64,000 nucleotides of DNA from Diplolepis rosae (taxonomy: Eukaryota > Arthropoda > Insecta > Hymenoptera > Diplolepididae), in NCBI GenBank assembly GCA_030998225.1, contig JAPYXD010000704.1:7006001-7070000 (forward strand). The letters are read 5' to 3'. The notes below the pieces were generated by a model. The model was not told the DNA's origin. It did not search any database and was given only the letters and a program-made list of their open reading frames with translations. This document shows positions 38,651-49,186 of the stretch, one piece after another (position 1 is the stretch's first letter; the number at the start of each line of letters is the position of its first letter). The translations under genes were made by a program, and so were the position numbers.

Positions 38651-39309
38651 GGAAAAATCTCCAAATGGAAAAAATAATTTTTCGGTCATACGTTCCAATT
38701 TTCGTGTCTTCAAATAGTCAAAATTAAATGAACCGGCGTTTCGGCACCTCCTTTAGGCCTTCATCAAGATAAAAAAATATTTTATTCTGTAAAAGTATTT
38801 ATACAATGTTATACAAACGATGGGTGTCATTTCATAAAAAAAGCGGAGTAATTAAAATATTAAAATCTATTTAGAAGTCCTTTTAAACTTAAATAACGTT
38901 ACTAGTTTTAGGAACAACATTATCACGAAGCGTCAATAAACAGTAACTAGTAACTAGTTAACTAAACTAGTAACTTTATTTAAATTTAAAAAGGCTTGTC
39001 ATCATATGATGGGAAAAATATAAGTTCCTCACAATATGATAACCTGTGATAAAAATTAGATCTAAAAACTACGATGTTTAAGGGAAATAGATTTTAATAT
39101 TTTAATGACTCCGTTTTTGTTTTGTTAAATGCCTCTCATAGTTTGTAAAACATTGTTTAAATATTTTTACAAAATGTAATATTTTTTTACCTTAATAAAG
39201 GCACAAAGGAGATGCTGAAACGTCGGTTTATTTCATTTTGATTACTTGAATAAACGAAAATTGGAACGTATGATCAAAAAATTCTTTTCTCCATTTGCAG
39301 ATTTCTCCA
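38651..39309. mobile_element. 659-bp palindromic element with GAAACG motif
   Basis: The ends ggaaaaatctccaaatgg and the inverse near 39285-39309 bound arms of about 170 bp that include tcatacgttccaattttcg. Facing inwards each arm carries a (t)tgatgaaggcc...gccgaaacg type motif, degenerate in the right arm. No coding capacity. Confidence 0.7.
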
Positions 39310-40161
39310 CTACAAAATAAAATAACAAAAATACTTTCATTTGTAAAAGTGATTTCATTCAGTTTTTACTTAATCGGATATTATTTAAAAGGTCTAATTC
39401 ATCTGAAGTTTAACATTGAGCGAAGAAGTATTTTCTATATAATTAATACCAAATTAAGGCGAAATTTCGATTTCATCTGATAAAGTTATCACATATTGAA
39501 GATTTGGCTAAATTTTCTTTATTGAAATAATGTCAGAACTTTACAAAGTTAAAAACTAGAAGCGTACTTTTTTCAAATATAATTTTGAGCTTTTGTTTTC
39601 AAGACCTCTGGTATGTAATTTAAATCAACAAAAATGGTAAATAAAATGAGAAAATAATGACCCTTTAATTTTTTTAGAATTCATCTCTTCCTCGTTCCTT
39701 AGAGAGCAACCTCGTTTTTTCCCGCTGAAATGGTGTTTCCTGAAACATTTTCGTGCACACCCAACTACAATATAACTCACAAAATTAGTGTAGAAGCGCG
39801 AAGAAGATCAGTGGCAACTTTATCGAAGTATCGCAAAGAAAGAATATTCGTTTCAATTACACGTATCTTAAGATGAACTTCTTACAAGATAGTTTAAAAG
39901 TTTGTTTTTACTTGCAAGAAAAGAAGAACGTGGAATAGAAATAACGTCCCACTCAATGAGACGTCAACGGTTCCATTTCAATTATAAATTAATAGACGTG
40001 AGTCATGCGAACTGTACAGCTGAAAGGCTTCTCTTTGGTGAGCACGGAATTATTTACAATTACACGAAGAATAACAATACTTTTGTCTCGCTTTGTCTTA
40101 TATTAATATTATCCCTATGTCTTGAAAAGTCGATCAATTCCAAATCAAGAACTCGATTCTA
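39310..40161. other. sequence downstream of dpr, no gene recognised
   Basis: Moderate complexity from 39670 onward. It may still include transcribed dpr 3' sequence if a more distal poly(A) site is used. Confidence 0.35.
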
Positions 40162-40428
40162 TTTATTCGACAGATTTGTGGTCAAACTTTGTGTGTCTTC
40201 AAGTCCTTTTTCCCTGCGTGTACGCCTTAAAAAATAAACTTTTTGCGATAAGGGATTTGTTGCGAAACTTAAAGTTGACCCACTTTGCTTCTCCGGTGAT
40301 ACTTTGGGAGCCCATAAAGTCAAGGATGATCCCCACGTGCCCCGAAGACCGATACCCATAGGATCTATCTTGAATTTAGAATGGCGAGTATTCTGAGTTC
40401 GCCAGAGTTGTTTAGGGGAACACACTTT
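40162..40428 (-). other. probable dpr 3' UTR with candidate poly(A) signal
   Basis: The sequence directly after the dpr stop is richer in G and C than its surroundings. It runs to a canonical AATAAA on the minus strand at 40167-40162. Long open frames on both strands here are most simply read as UTR composition. The transcript end is inferred. Confidence 0.4.
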
Positions 40429-40568
40429 TCACGTGGGGTAGAGGTTTGTAAAAGTTGGTATCCTCCAGCTGACGGCAGCCAGAAAGGACACGAGAAAGTT
40501 GCTTGCTAAAATTGCTGGGCTCAAGTTCCTCCTGTCGCCACCATGCATAGCTGCTGGCTTCTCTTCCT
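40429..40568 (-). CDS. dpr-family gene, last coding exon with C-terminal hydrophobic tail
   Basis: After a T-rich polypyrimidine tract and cag acceptor, the minus strand reads AG GAA GAG AAG CCA GCA. The two first bases complete the phase-1 codon left by the Ig2 exon. The peptide begins EEKPAAMHGGDRRN, matching the EKPAAM-type segment that follows Ig2 in Dpr proteins. A hydrophobic run (ILASNFLVSFLAAVSW) follows, then a short RIPTFTNLYPT tail and TGA at 40431-40429. In this family such a tail acts as a membrane or GPI-anchoring signal, which would place the protein at the outer surface of neurons. Phase fit, the conserved motif and the terminal hydrophobic stretch all agree. The other minus-strand frame is also open here but has no family resemblance. 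Confidence 0.82.
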
Positions 40569-41824
40569 CTGAAAAAAAAAAAATAAAAACTCGTTTCAGA
40601 CTTCACTGCGGAAAAGTAACGAGCGTAGTTTTGTCAGTGTTGCTTGAAATGACATTTTAAACGTGTCACGAAAGATTTCGTGAATCATGGTAGGGCCATA
40701 GCCACATTGACTTTAATACTTCGCGCCAGTATTGGAAATTTGGTCACGAACCTGACACTTGCCGACTCAACTGTCTTTGAATATAGACGTCGACGACCGA
40801 CAAGAATCGTATATTTTTCAAATTCTCTGACATTATCATTCTTATTGTGCATGCGAATTGTCGATGGATGATGCAAATATCATTAGAAATAAAAATACTA
40901 CATTTCTAAACACCGTTGGAAATTTTATAAAAATAACGAAATTTCTAGGAGAATTATATACAATTTTACAGAAAAAAATCTTTACTTTGTCACACGGAAA
41001 ATTTAATTTACTTGATCAAATAACATAATTAATTGTCTTTATAAAACAAATAAATTGGCTCAATTGGGATAAACTTTGTTCGGTTCAAATGTATTCTTTT
41101 TGGATTGAGTAAATGTTACTTGGAATAAGTCAATTTGTTTGTTAATCAGAGTCTACTAATTATGTTCTTAGGTGAAGTAAATTTTATTTTCTATAGAAGT
41201 CTAACAGAAGATTTTGACTTAAATTAAGTCGTCCAATGTATCAGGGCATAACAATGTCTTTTCCTAATGGTCTAATTTTTATTATATCTCAAAGTTAGTT
41301 AATTTTCAAGCTCGAATTGGAATTTTATTTTCCACAATGTTACGGTACTTTTTAGTAAAAGTATCTTTAAATTGCAAAAAGTTGATTGAAATTTCTAGAG
41401 TTTTTCTTAAATTATGTAACTTAACTAAACTTTTAGATACAAGTTTTTGAATAATCAGGAATTTGATAAAAGGAATCGAAAGACTTTTTATTAAATTGAC
41501 CGAAAAGTAACAGATTTTTTTCCAAAATTATCTCAAACTCATGAAATAGTAATTATTATACATGAAATTACTGTTCCTTCTGCATACTTTTTACATCTTT
41601 TTTAATTTGGTGATATTCACCTATAACTACTTATCATAAATAAGTTTAAATTCTTTAATAAATAGGTTCTGTGCTGGGTCAAGTAAAAAAAGTCTTATGG
41701 GTAAGCCAAACGCAGTCAAATAAAGTAGAGAAAATACGACATGGTCGGACATAGTTCATACCCTTGTATTTTAATTCAAGTATTGTATAAAACTCAAATT
41801 TGAAGAATTTGAAATTTTTCTGTG

Positions 41825-41885
41825 GAAACGAGGGATTCGAGCCCGGATCTTTCGGCAAAAATTTCGAACTCAACCATCTAATTTG
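41825..41885 (-). repeat. tRNA-like fragment with pol III box-like words
   Basis: On the minus strand a box-A-like tagatggttgag is followed about 30 bp later by a box-B-like gggctcgaatccc. The region cannot be folded into a good full cloverleaf, so it is more likely a SINE head or tRNA pseudogene than a working tRNA. Confidence 0.35.
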
Positions 41886-42040
41886 AAATTGTATAAAACA
41901 TATGTCTGACCACAGAACGTAGTTTCTACTTAATTAGACGATTGTTTCCATTCATGCAGAAAATATGTTTTGATCAAACAATTTTGAAATCCAATGTGTT
42001 GAAATAAGTATAAAGGATGTGCCTTGTTATAACATACATA

Positions 42041-42900
42041 TTCTACTTGACAAGACACAAAAATTTTAAATTTTTTATCATAAATGTAAGAAATAATTCT
42101 CTAGAAAAGCTACGAAATTTCTGGAAACTGGACTCAAATTTATGAATAGGAAATATTTATGAGAATATAAAATCAAATAGAAAAATACGAAATTATTATG
42201 TTTCGACTTTCAAGCCGCAAAAGATAAGAAACGACTCTGATCGGAGTATACATTTTCTACCTGCGCTCGAAAAAAAACTTAATATATAGTATGTCTGGAC
42301 AAGAAATATTTTTCTACTTGACTAGCCACCAGAATTTAAACATTTTTTTCATAAAAGTATGAAATACTTCTCTAAAAAAGCAATAAAATTTGTAAAAATT
42401 AGACTCAAATTTATCAATAGAAAATATTTATGAGGATCGAAAATTAAATAGACAAATACGAAATTATTATGTTTCGACTTTCAAGCCGCAAAGGATAAGA
42501 AACGAGTCTGATCGGAGTATAAATTTTCTACCTGCACTCGAAAATAAACTTAATATATGTCTGGACAAGAAATACTTTTCTACTTGACTAGCTACCAGAA
42601 TTTGAACTTTTTTATCATAAAAATATGAAATACTTCTGTAAAAAAGCAATAAAATTTGTGAAAATTAAATTCAAATTTATTAATACTAAATATTTCTATT
42701 GATAAAAAATTGAATAGAAAGATATTGAATTATTATTTTTTGACTATAAAACCGCAAAGAATAAAGAAATCTTCAGGGATGTGAAAAAGAAAAAAAAAAT
42801 TTAATGAGTCTGATTGAAGTCTACATTTTCTACTTGCACTAGAGAATAATCTTAAAATACGTCTAGACACGACATATTTTTCTACTTATATTGACTATTT
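42041..42900 (+). repeat. tandem array of ~270-bp units, about 3.3 copies
   Basis: The marker ttctacttgac recurs at 42041, 42312, 42578 and (decayed) 42880. Each unit contains atgtttcgactttcaagccg and ctgatcggagtata. Copies 2 and 3 are the most alike. It lies in the dpr intron. Confidence 0.8.
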
Positions 42901-43351
42901 GAATGCATTTATAAAGAAGATATATAGGCAAATCCACAGAACTCTTAACTCTTATGATTCTCGAATGAAGCTATGAAAAACTTCAATTATTTTTCATTTA
43001 ACTTCTAGTTGCCTACTCAATCATAGTCAAAAGTTATTTTCTTAATTAGTCATATATGTTTTAAATTGCAAAATTAATTTCCGTAATTTGTAAAGTACTT
43101 GTGAAAAAAAATTTCTAAATATTCGATTAAACTCTATAGGAAAAACATATGAATCTCCAAATATAAAACACAGAAGAAATACAGATAAAAAGTCAAAATA
43201 TTTATGAACTTCAAAAATGAATCATCCATTTTTATTTATGCAAATATTGGGAATTTGATTGATTCTGCAAACGCAGATGGTGTATTATTTATTTATCAGC
43301 AATTGTATAGATAAATTCAAAAAACGTTTGTCCAATCAAAAAACATCGATA

Positions 43352-43925
43352 CCCAAGTCGAAAAATCGAAGGCCTCATTTGAGCCTCTGCGAAATAATTT
43401 TGAGGCTGAAGAGGGGTAAAAGAGGTTCTTGTTCGTATTTTTGAACCTCTTTTAAGCCTCCAGACTTGACTTACGTCAGTTTTAGGCTCAAGGGGTTCAA
43501 AGGAGGTCATACATTACGACGGGAAAAGTGCCTGTGAGACTCTTCTCGATCGAAGAGTTTCCTGAGCGTTAAAAGAGGTTGAAATAGTACATTGTGCAAC
43601 TAGGGAAAAAAAAATTTATTTTGCGAGTGTGAAGTTTGATGCCCGAGCAAAGCGAGGGTAACAACCACACGAGTAAAATAAATGTTTTTCCCGTGTTGCA
43701 CACGATTTTTTTTCTACTATAAGGTCAGAAAGTGGATTTTTTTGCAAAAAAATCCACTTTATGGCCCGCTAGTAGAAAAAATAAAATACAGAGGCTAAAG
43801 AGGGTTAAATGGTGACTTAACGATTATCAATAGGCTTTAAAGAGTTTGTGAAGGCTTAAAATGTTTTAAATGAGCTTCAACATCACCAAAAGGCTCATAT
43901 GAGGCCCTCGAAATTTCGACTCGGG
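43352..43925. mobile_element. TA-flanked fold-back element in dpr intron
   Basis: The TIRs are CCCAAGTCGAAAAATCGAAG and the inverse at 43890-43925, with TA at 43350-43351 and 43926-43927. The interior is full of short aggctcaaagaggtt-like words in both orientations. It includes a nested hairpin segment at 43593-43703 related to 54702-54838. Confidence 0.7.
43593..43703. repeat. hairpin segment with cccgagcaaagcgaggg core, copy 1
   Basis: The outer arms are tgtgcaactaggga and its inverse. The inner part reads gaagtttgatgcccgagcaa then gcgagggtaacaaccacacg. The same inner wording recurs at 54702-54838 with different arms. A second short hairpin (aaagtggatt...aatccacttt) follows at 43730-43762. 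Confidence 0.5.
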
Positions 43926-44052
43926 TAGAATTCAGATTTCACCTTTTAACCTTGAGGGCTTCCACTTAAAATGGAGTACAAGTATGGATTCGTATTTTTG
44001 AAATGTTTACAACTCTGTGTGATAATCGGCAGCAATCTGCTAGCATATTTTT

Positions 44053-45412
44053 ACATTCTCATCATGGATGAGAAGGTATTGGTTTTATGTGAAAAATGAC
44101 TTTCGAAATTTTCATCAAATCTTTACGTTTTGAGACCCCCTGAGTCAGAAAAAATGGTTTTTACGAAAGTGTCTGTCTGTCTGTCTGTCTGTAGTAGGTC
44201 GTGTGCGGCATAACTCTCGATAGAATTATCAGATTGAATTAAGCTTTGGTACACTTTATCGGAGCCGTAAAAGTAAGGACAAGTTCGTTAACCAGTCACA
44301 TCCAATCAAAATTGAGGGGTTGAGCACTACTTTTGTGTTTTTGAAAATAATTTTTTGAAAAAATAAAAAATTTCATTACTGGTTTTAGATAGTGCTCATA
44401 AATCTCTAAAAATTATCCTGATAACATTTTTTGATTAAATCAAAATTAGAAATGTTACAGCATATTCAAATTCGAAAAAAGTCAATATCAAAATTCCATT
44501 TTCCAGTTGAATTATACGAGATACGAAAAAACGTTATGATACAATATTATTTTCTACATAAAGACCTACAAATTAGAATTGTAACATTTTTTCATAAGAT
44601 GCATATTTTTCTTTTTAATTTAAAAAAAACTATTGAAAATCCAAAATTCAATTTTTTAACAATAATATGTAAAATAAGAAAAAAACGTAAAAATACAAAG
44701 TTGTTAGTTTCAAAAAGATCTACAAGTTTTGTCTCACACAGTTTCTGATAAAACATATATTTTTCGTTTCAATTCCAAAAAATACGATTAAAATTCAAAA
44801 ATTCCATTTTTTAGACAAAATATGTGAGATGCAAAAAAACGTTTAGATGGAAAATTGTTTGCCTAAATGAGGTCTACAAATTCTCATCAAGACATTTCGG
44901 GACAGGATGTATATTTTATGTTTTGATTTTTAATATTAAAAAAATTCGATTTTTTTCAACAAAATATGTGAGATACGAAATAAGCGTTGTTATGCAAAAT
45001 CGTTTCCTTAAATAAAGTCTACGATTGTTTTTCCTTTTTGAGATATTTGGAAGAAAATAAATTTATCAATAATCATGTAATTTATAAAAATGTTACAAAA
45101 ATGCATACAGAAAATCGAGCGCGAAGCGTGAGTGTTATGATGAGAATGTGTTCCTTAAGGCCGATAGAGCCTTAAGTAAATTGAATTTCCTGTTTCACTT
45201 AAACTGAATAAGAAACTTAGTGAATTTGAGAAAATGAATAATTTACATCATCTTTAATATCATTAAATTGGTTTGAGCTCCAGTATTAAATTATAAGAAA
45301 TAAACTTAAACGTATGCGAAGAGCACAAGACCGAGCGCAAAGCGCGACGTTCAAAAATTCCGGAGCGCGCAGCGCGCAATGAGAATGTGCCCGCGAAGTG
45401 GGCAGATTTTTT
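44053..45412 (+). mobile_element. HINE-like repeat (GTCT microsatellite, terminal hairpin), full copy A
   Basis: It begins ACATTCTCATCATGGATGAG, a short palindrome. About 115 bp in, it carries a (GTCT)n run (near 44170), followed by ggtcgtgtgcggcataactc. It ends with several gcgcgaagcgcg-type palindromes, a GAGAATGTG that is the inverse of the start, and a gtgcccgcgaagtgggca hairpin before cagatttttt. It encodes no convincing protein. A GTCT/GTCY tract near the 5' end, subterminal inverted repeats and a 3' hairpin are hallmarks of non-autonomous Helentron-associated (DINE-1/HINE) elements, which is my best guess. It lies in the dpr intron in the opposite orientation to the gene. Confidence 0.7.
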
Positions 45413-45773
45413 CCATTAAAGAGCAGTGTTTGATTAAGACTCGAAACTCTTTTTTATACATTTTTTTGAAAATGAGAAAAGTTGCTTCACGAAAACCTCT
45501 GTAACTTCTGAACTAAACCTCAGATTCTCATTATATTTTGACCTTTTACTGTTTGAAGGTTGGTACTATCCAGAAATCATATAGATTTGACAACAGTGGT
45601 GCCATTTATATGTCAGACCGGAAACTTATTGAGTGATGTCTTATATCGAACAAATAAAGCAGTTTTACTGAGAACACCGTAATCTTTAGTGATACGATTT
45701 TTACATAAAAAAAGCAAGTGAGCTGGAATTATAAGAGTAAAAATTCTTTATCAATTTTCAATAATATGCTAAC

Positions 45774-46107
45774 CTTCGATTACGTGAACCATGACATACG
45801 CTGGTTTAGCGTTGCTTGGTGAACACGTGTAATTCCCACCATGTGACAATTTTGTATTGTGAACCAAGAGAACAGAGCCTCTCTTTGTGAGTTCCACCTG
45901 AACACCTGGTTCTGAATCGTAATTTATCATACGACCTTGACGATACCAGAATACGTAAAGTGGAGCCTCTGTTGCTGACATGAGCTGACACTCTAAACGA
46001 AGACTTGATCCTTGTTTGACGTGAAGATCAGGAGCCCCCGGGATTTCAGAATATGCTTCTGTAATTCTCAATCGAGAAAATTTTTGCTGAACGGGATGCG
46101 TCGCTAC
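45774..46107 (-). CDS. dpr-family gene, exon encoding Ig domain 2
   Basis: This exon encodes 111 complete codons plus one base. It runs from the end of Ig1 (VATHPVQQKF) through a linker (ITEAYSEIPGAPDLHV) into a whole second Ig domain. The first Cys lies in LRLECQL, the core Trp in YVFWYRQGRMINYDS, and the second Cys in GGNYTCSPSNAKPA; the exon ends at VHVIE. The phrases APDLHV, FWY..G.MINYDS and NYTC.PSNA are typical of Dpr Ig2. The acceptor is aaaattatag before GTAGCG and the donor is GTTAGC after GAAG, leaving phase 1. That phase fits the two-base start of the last exon at 40568. Residues between NYDS and the F strand are shorter than I recall for fly dpr19, so dpr19-like is only a suggestion. 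The introns are 2.9 kb upstream and 5.2 kb downstream. Confidence 0.92.
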
Positions 46108-46203
46108 CTATAATTTTAAAAGTAAATCATTGTCAAAAATGAGTTTAAACTGCCTTGGAATTTTGTTTTGTATGTTGTATGAAGCTAAAATCGCAGAAAA
46201 AAC

Positions 46204-46445
46204 GTGTCTGAATCTAAAACGGATTTTTTGTCCACGACACCGACTCGGCTAACTTTCGGTATACAGCGAACAAAAAATATCGTTCGTATCACGTGCAGAA
46301 CGTATTTTTTGTCCGTCATACATCGAAAGTTAGCCTTGTCGGTGTAGTTTTGCGTGCGGTACAATTTTAAGTGTGCGGAAAATTAAAACAAACTTGAAAT
46401 TTTACCGCAATATTGCGGGAAAATCAACTTCCCGCACGCAATTGT
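46204..46445. repeat. palindromic repeat, copy 1 (cgaaagttag / ttgcgggaaaatcaac words)
   Basis: It shares the gaaagttag, ggtgtagttttgcgtgcgg, ttttaagtgtgcggaaaatt and cgggaaaatcaactt blocks with 59120-59390. Within the copy, several of these also occur inverted. Confidence 0.5.
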
Positions 46446-46524
46446 CATGATTATTCTTTTATTTTGTTCCTTATAATGTGTCGCAACTTTTTGGGTATGT
46501 AAAATAAGGTAACATAACTGAGAA

Positions 46525-46748
46525 AAAGTCACAAAAAAAATAAAATTAAAAAATTAATAAAAATTTCCCAAAATATAAAAAAGAATTTTTTAGTTATTTT
46601 TTTACCTAGAGTCCTTTTCATGCCCAAAACTATTGATAATATAACAAAGAAGGAGTGATAAAAATTCCAAAGGTCTGTGTCTAATACTTTAGATTTTATT
46701 CAAACATATATTGCAACAAACACGGAAAATTAAACTTGCGGAAAACAG
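46525..46748 (+). repeat. direct duplication in dpr intron, copy 1
   Basis: It matches 47897-48105 closely: aaatttcccaaa, agttatttttttacctagag, ccaaaggtctgtgtctaata and caacaaacacggaaaat in the same order, with few substitutions. Confidence 0.8.
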
Positions 46749-47827
46749 AGTTTAAAGTCTTGTAGTAAAGCCTTAATACTCACTATCAAAACTCCCCTGC
46801 TCCATGCATAAAGGCAATATATATATTGTGTTTTTATAGGGATACCTATTATATACTATTTTCCATATAATTCAGAAATATTAGTAAATAAATAAACAAA
46901 CTATTTTGTGTAAAATGATAATTTTCGTTAAAAACGCGTTATTCGTAAATCGTAGTAACTTTTAATTTTATTTATTTTTTCATGAAAAAAAATCAGATTG
47001 TTCTGAAAATTTACACACATACTCAGAAAAGTATGGAAAATAGAAAACTAACATTTTAGGATTATTATTTTGGACTTATGCAATACGTGCAGTGTATGAT
47101 TTATAAAAATGTATGCTCGGCAACCTATTTCTAAATAATGTTAATAAGATGAAAATTTTTATCAAAAATATGAATTCGGTAACTTTTCTGGCGTGTAAGT
47201 AATTTGATCCCACTACAAAAATAATTATTGAACTCTTGAATTGTTATATACTTTCTTTTCTGGATTATAAATAAAATAAAAAAATTACTCAAGCTGATTA
47301 TGAAATTATTATTACTTTCTCAAATTGATATTTCAAATTTCACAACTTTCTGGCAAGGGCCCATATACAAAATATATTTTATTATAATTTGAGCTTTTAT
47401 AAAATTGAGATTAGATCAGAGAATCAAAATTAGCATGATCTAATACTTGACTGCTTGACCCGAATGAATTTCTAATAGAGAATAAATTTCTAAATTGACC
47501 TTTATGTAGTAGCGGTCATCTGCATAAAGTTAATTTCCTCCTTTATCGAATATCTTAGGGTCATGTACTCTATACGATAAACTGACATTTTGATTGGCCT
47601 TTCCTTTTCATATTTCTCATATCTATCATTTATGATCCCTAATATGCCAAATCTTATGCATTAAACCGTCTCTAAGACAAGTATAAGGCATGCTTAATCT
47701 AATTCTTTAAAAAATTGAGTTTTTTAATAACAATTTGTTTATGTAGTTACGACATTTTTTCGGATGAAAATTTAACTTCCAATTTTATTACTTACGTTTT
47801 CTAATCTATAGAATATAATTTTATAAA

Positions 47828-47856
47828 TAATATATATATATATGTATATATATATA
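47828..47856. repeat. interrupted (TA)n microsatellite in dpr intron
   Basis: TA repeats with one tatgtata interruption, just before the second copy of the intronic duplication. Confidence 0.85.
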
Positions 47857-47896
47857 ATTATATTTCATAGACACAAGGAAAAAAAAAATTACAAGG

Positions 47897-48105
47897 AAAA
47901 TAAAATAAAAAAATGAATAAAAATTTCCCAAACTATAAAAAAGAATTTTATAGTTATTTTTTTACCTAGAGTGCTTTTCATACCCAAAACTATTGATAAT
48001 ATAACAAAGAAGAAGTGGTAAAAATTCCAAAGGTCTGTGTCTAATACTTTAGATTTTATTCAAACATATATTGCAACAAACACGGAAAATCACAACTTGC
48101 GGAAA
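47897..48105 (+). repeat. direct duplication in dpr intron, copy 2
   Basis: This is the second copy of the block at 46525, in the same orientation about 1.37 kb away. The short distance and high identity suggest a local duplication rather than independent insertions. Confidence 0.8.
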
Positions 48106-49030
48106 ATATGTATGGGCCATTCCATATTAGATTGACAGTCGATGTTACAGATTTGAACAAGATAATTTTCTTTCGGTTCGTTATCAACAATAAATAGACA
48201 CGTATTTTTTTGTTTGGCCAAAAAAAATTTTTTTACAAGTATAAGATTTTTCGAATTTTCTAAGAAATGATATTTTCGATATAGGAAGCGCACTTTCAAG
48301 CCTGTTTATCCTGAAAACAATTGTTCGCACAAAAAATTTTCCAAATTACGAAAATTAGGGTTTTGACTCATCTTAACAGAGCTTGTTGCGAAGAAAATGA
48401 TTAAACATTTTTTAACATACAAAAGTAAAGAAATAAACGCAAAATCGTTTTTTTCCAAATTTGGGCTCTTTCGAAATTATTTTTTTCGTGGATTTAGATT
48501 CTTTGAAGTCTCTTATAAAATATGACGATTGAATAAAAATGGCTGGATCATTGATTCGGAAGTTATGGAATACATAAATATATAATATATATTGTAGATA
48601 CGACTCTTTTGTTTGGGAAACGGGCCCGGAGCTCGCGTGAATTACAAGACAAGAAGGCCGTAACTACATAACGACCTTTTTATAGTTTGAATCAAGAGGT
48701 ATTCTTCGATGCTCTTGCACTTTTCCCTGGCAAAGTGATGACGTATTTGAGGTTTCTTCTTATTTTCGTCTTAGTTAATTACTCAATTACTATTAGAACA
48801 CTTAATTACTTCGAAAAATCTAATTGGATCTGAACTATCACATTTTGGATTTTTTAAATTAAAAAACCCTTGCCATTTTTTTAAAATGACAAACAAAGTA
48901 AAACGCGAAATTTTTTCAAGAATCGAATGATATAAAAAAGTCATTTTCGCGAAAAATGTCAGTTAACGACCTTATGCTTTGGACGGCAGAGGTATTAGTG
49001 GATTTTTTTAAAAAGAAAGGATTTCCATAC

Positions 49031-49186
49031 CTGACATTCGTAAAGTCCCGCATCTTCAAGGGTCACTTTGTGAATGAGAAGGGTCCAATCAGAGTTTGAA
49101 GGCCGGATCATAAATCTCGTGTCAACAGAATGTGTTTTATCACCTACTGTCAACAATTGTCTATCCTTACGTCTGACCCACGTGAC
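49031..49186 (-). CDS. dpr-family gene, exon encoding second half of Ig domain 1
   Basis: This is an internal exon of a Dpr-type cell-surface immunoglobulin protein. It encodes 52 residues, starting VTWVRRKDRQLLTVG and ending DAGLYECQ, which is the C-D-E-F strand region of an Ig V-set domain: the core Trp, an arrangement like RF...WTLLI, and the DxGxYxC motif with the second disulphide Cys. The splice acceptor is ttgttccag before GTCACG and the donor is GTATGG after TGTCAG, so the exon is phase 0 at both ends. Known family: Dpr proteins are two-Ig neuronal surface proteins that bind DIP proteins and guide synaptic partner choice. The next exon (46107-45774) joins in phase and continues into Ig2. 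The wording resembles Drosophila dpr19 from memory, but the exact orthologue is not certain. The preceding exon, with the start of Ig1, was not found. Confidence 0.9.

Larger units (their letters stand above)
40569..45773 (-). other. dpr intron between Ig2 and C-terminal exons
   Basis: This 5.2-kb intron is inferred from the two flanking exons. It is bounded by GTTAGC (donor, at 45773) and a long T tract ending in cag (acceptor). It carries a complete HINE-like repeat (44053-45412), a TA-flanked fold-back element (43352-43925), a tandem array (42041-42900) and a tRNA-like fragment near 41830-41882. The part from 40870 to 41640 is AT-rich with no gene recognised. Confidence 0.75.
46108..49030 (-). 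other. dpr intron between Ig1 and Ig2 exons
   Basis: This 2.9-kb intron is bounded by GTATGG and attatag. It contains a palindromic repeat (46204-46445), the two copies of a ~220-bp direct duplication (46525-46748 and 47897-48105) and a TA microsatellite. The remainder is AT-rich. The segment from about 48110 starts with tgggccattccatatt, wording reminiscent of an interspersed repeat end, but no matching terminus was found. Confidence 0.75.

Noticed and set aside
40680..40876. Overlapping open frames on both strands next to the dpr last exon
   Set aside because: They lie in the inferred intron, have no family resemblance and no splice support.
41825..41885. tRNA gene
   Set aside because: Box-A and box-B-like words are present, but the arms do not fold into a proper cloverleaf with an anticodon stem.
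44440..45175. 105- and 60-odd-codon frames within the HINE-like repeats
   Set aside because: The frames are not preserved between copies A and B, and the residues are those expected from A/T-rich repeat DNA.
45806..45991. Second minus-strand frame overlapping the Ig2 exon
   Set aside because: It is an out-of-frame shadow of the Ig2 coding sequence.
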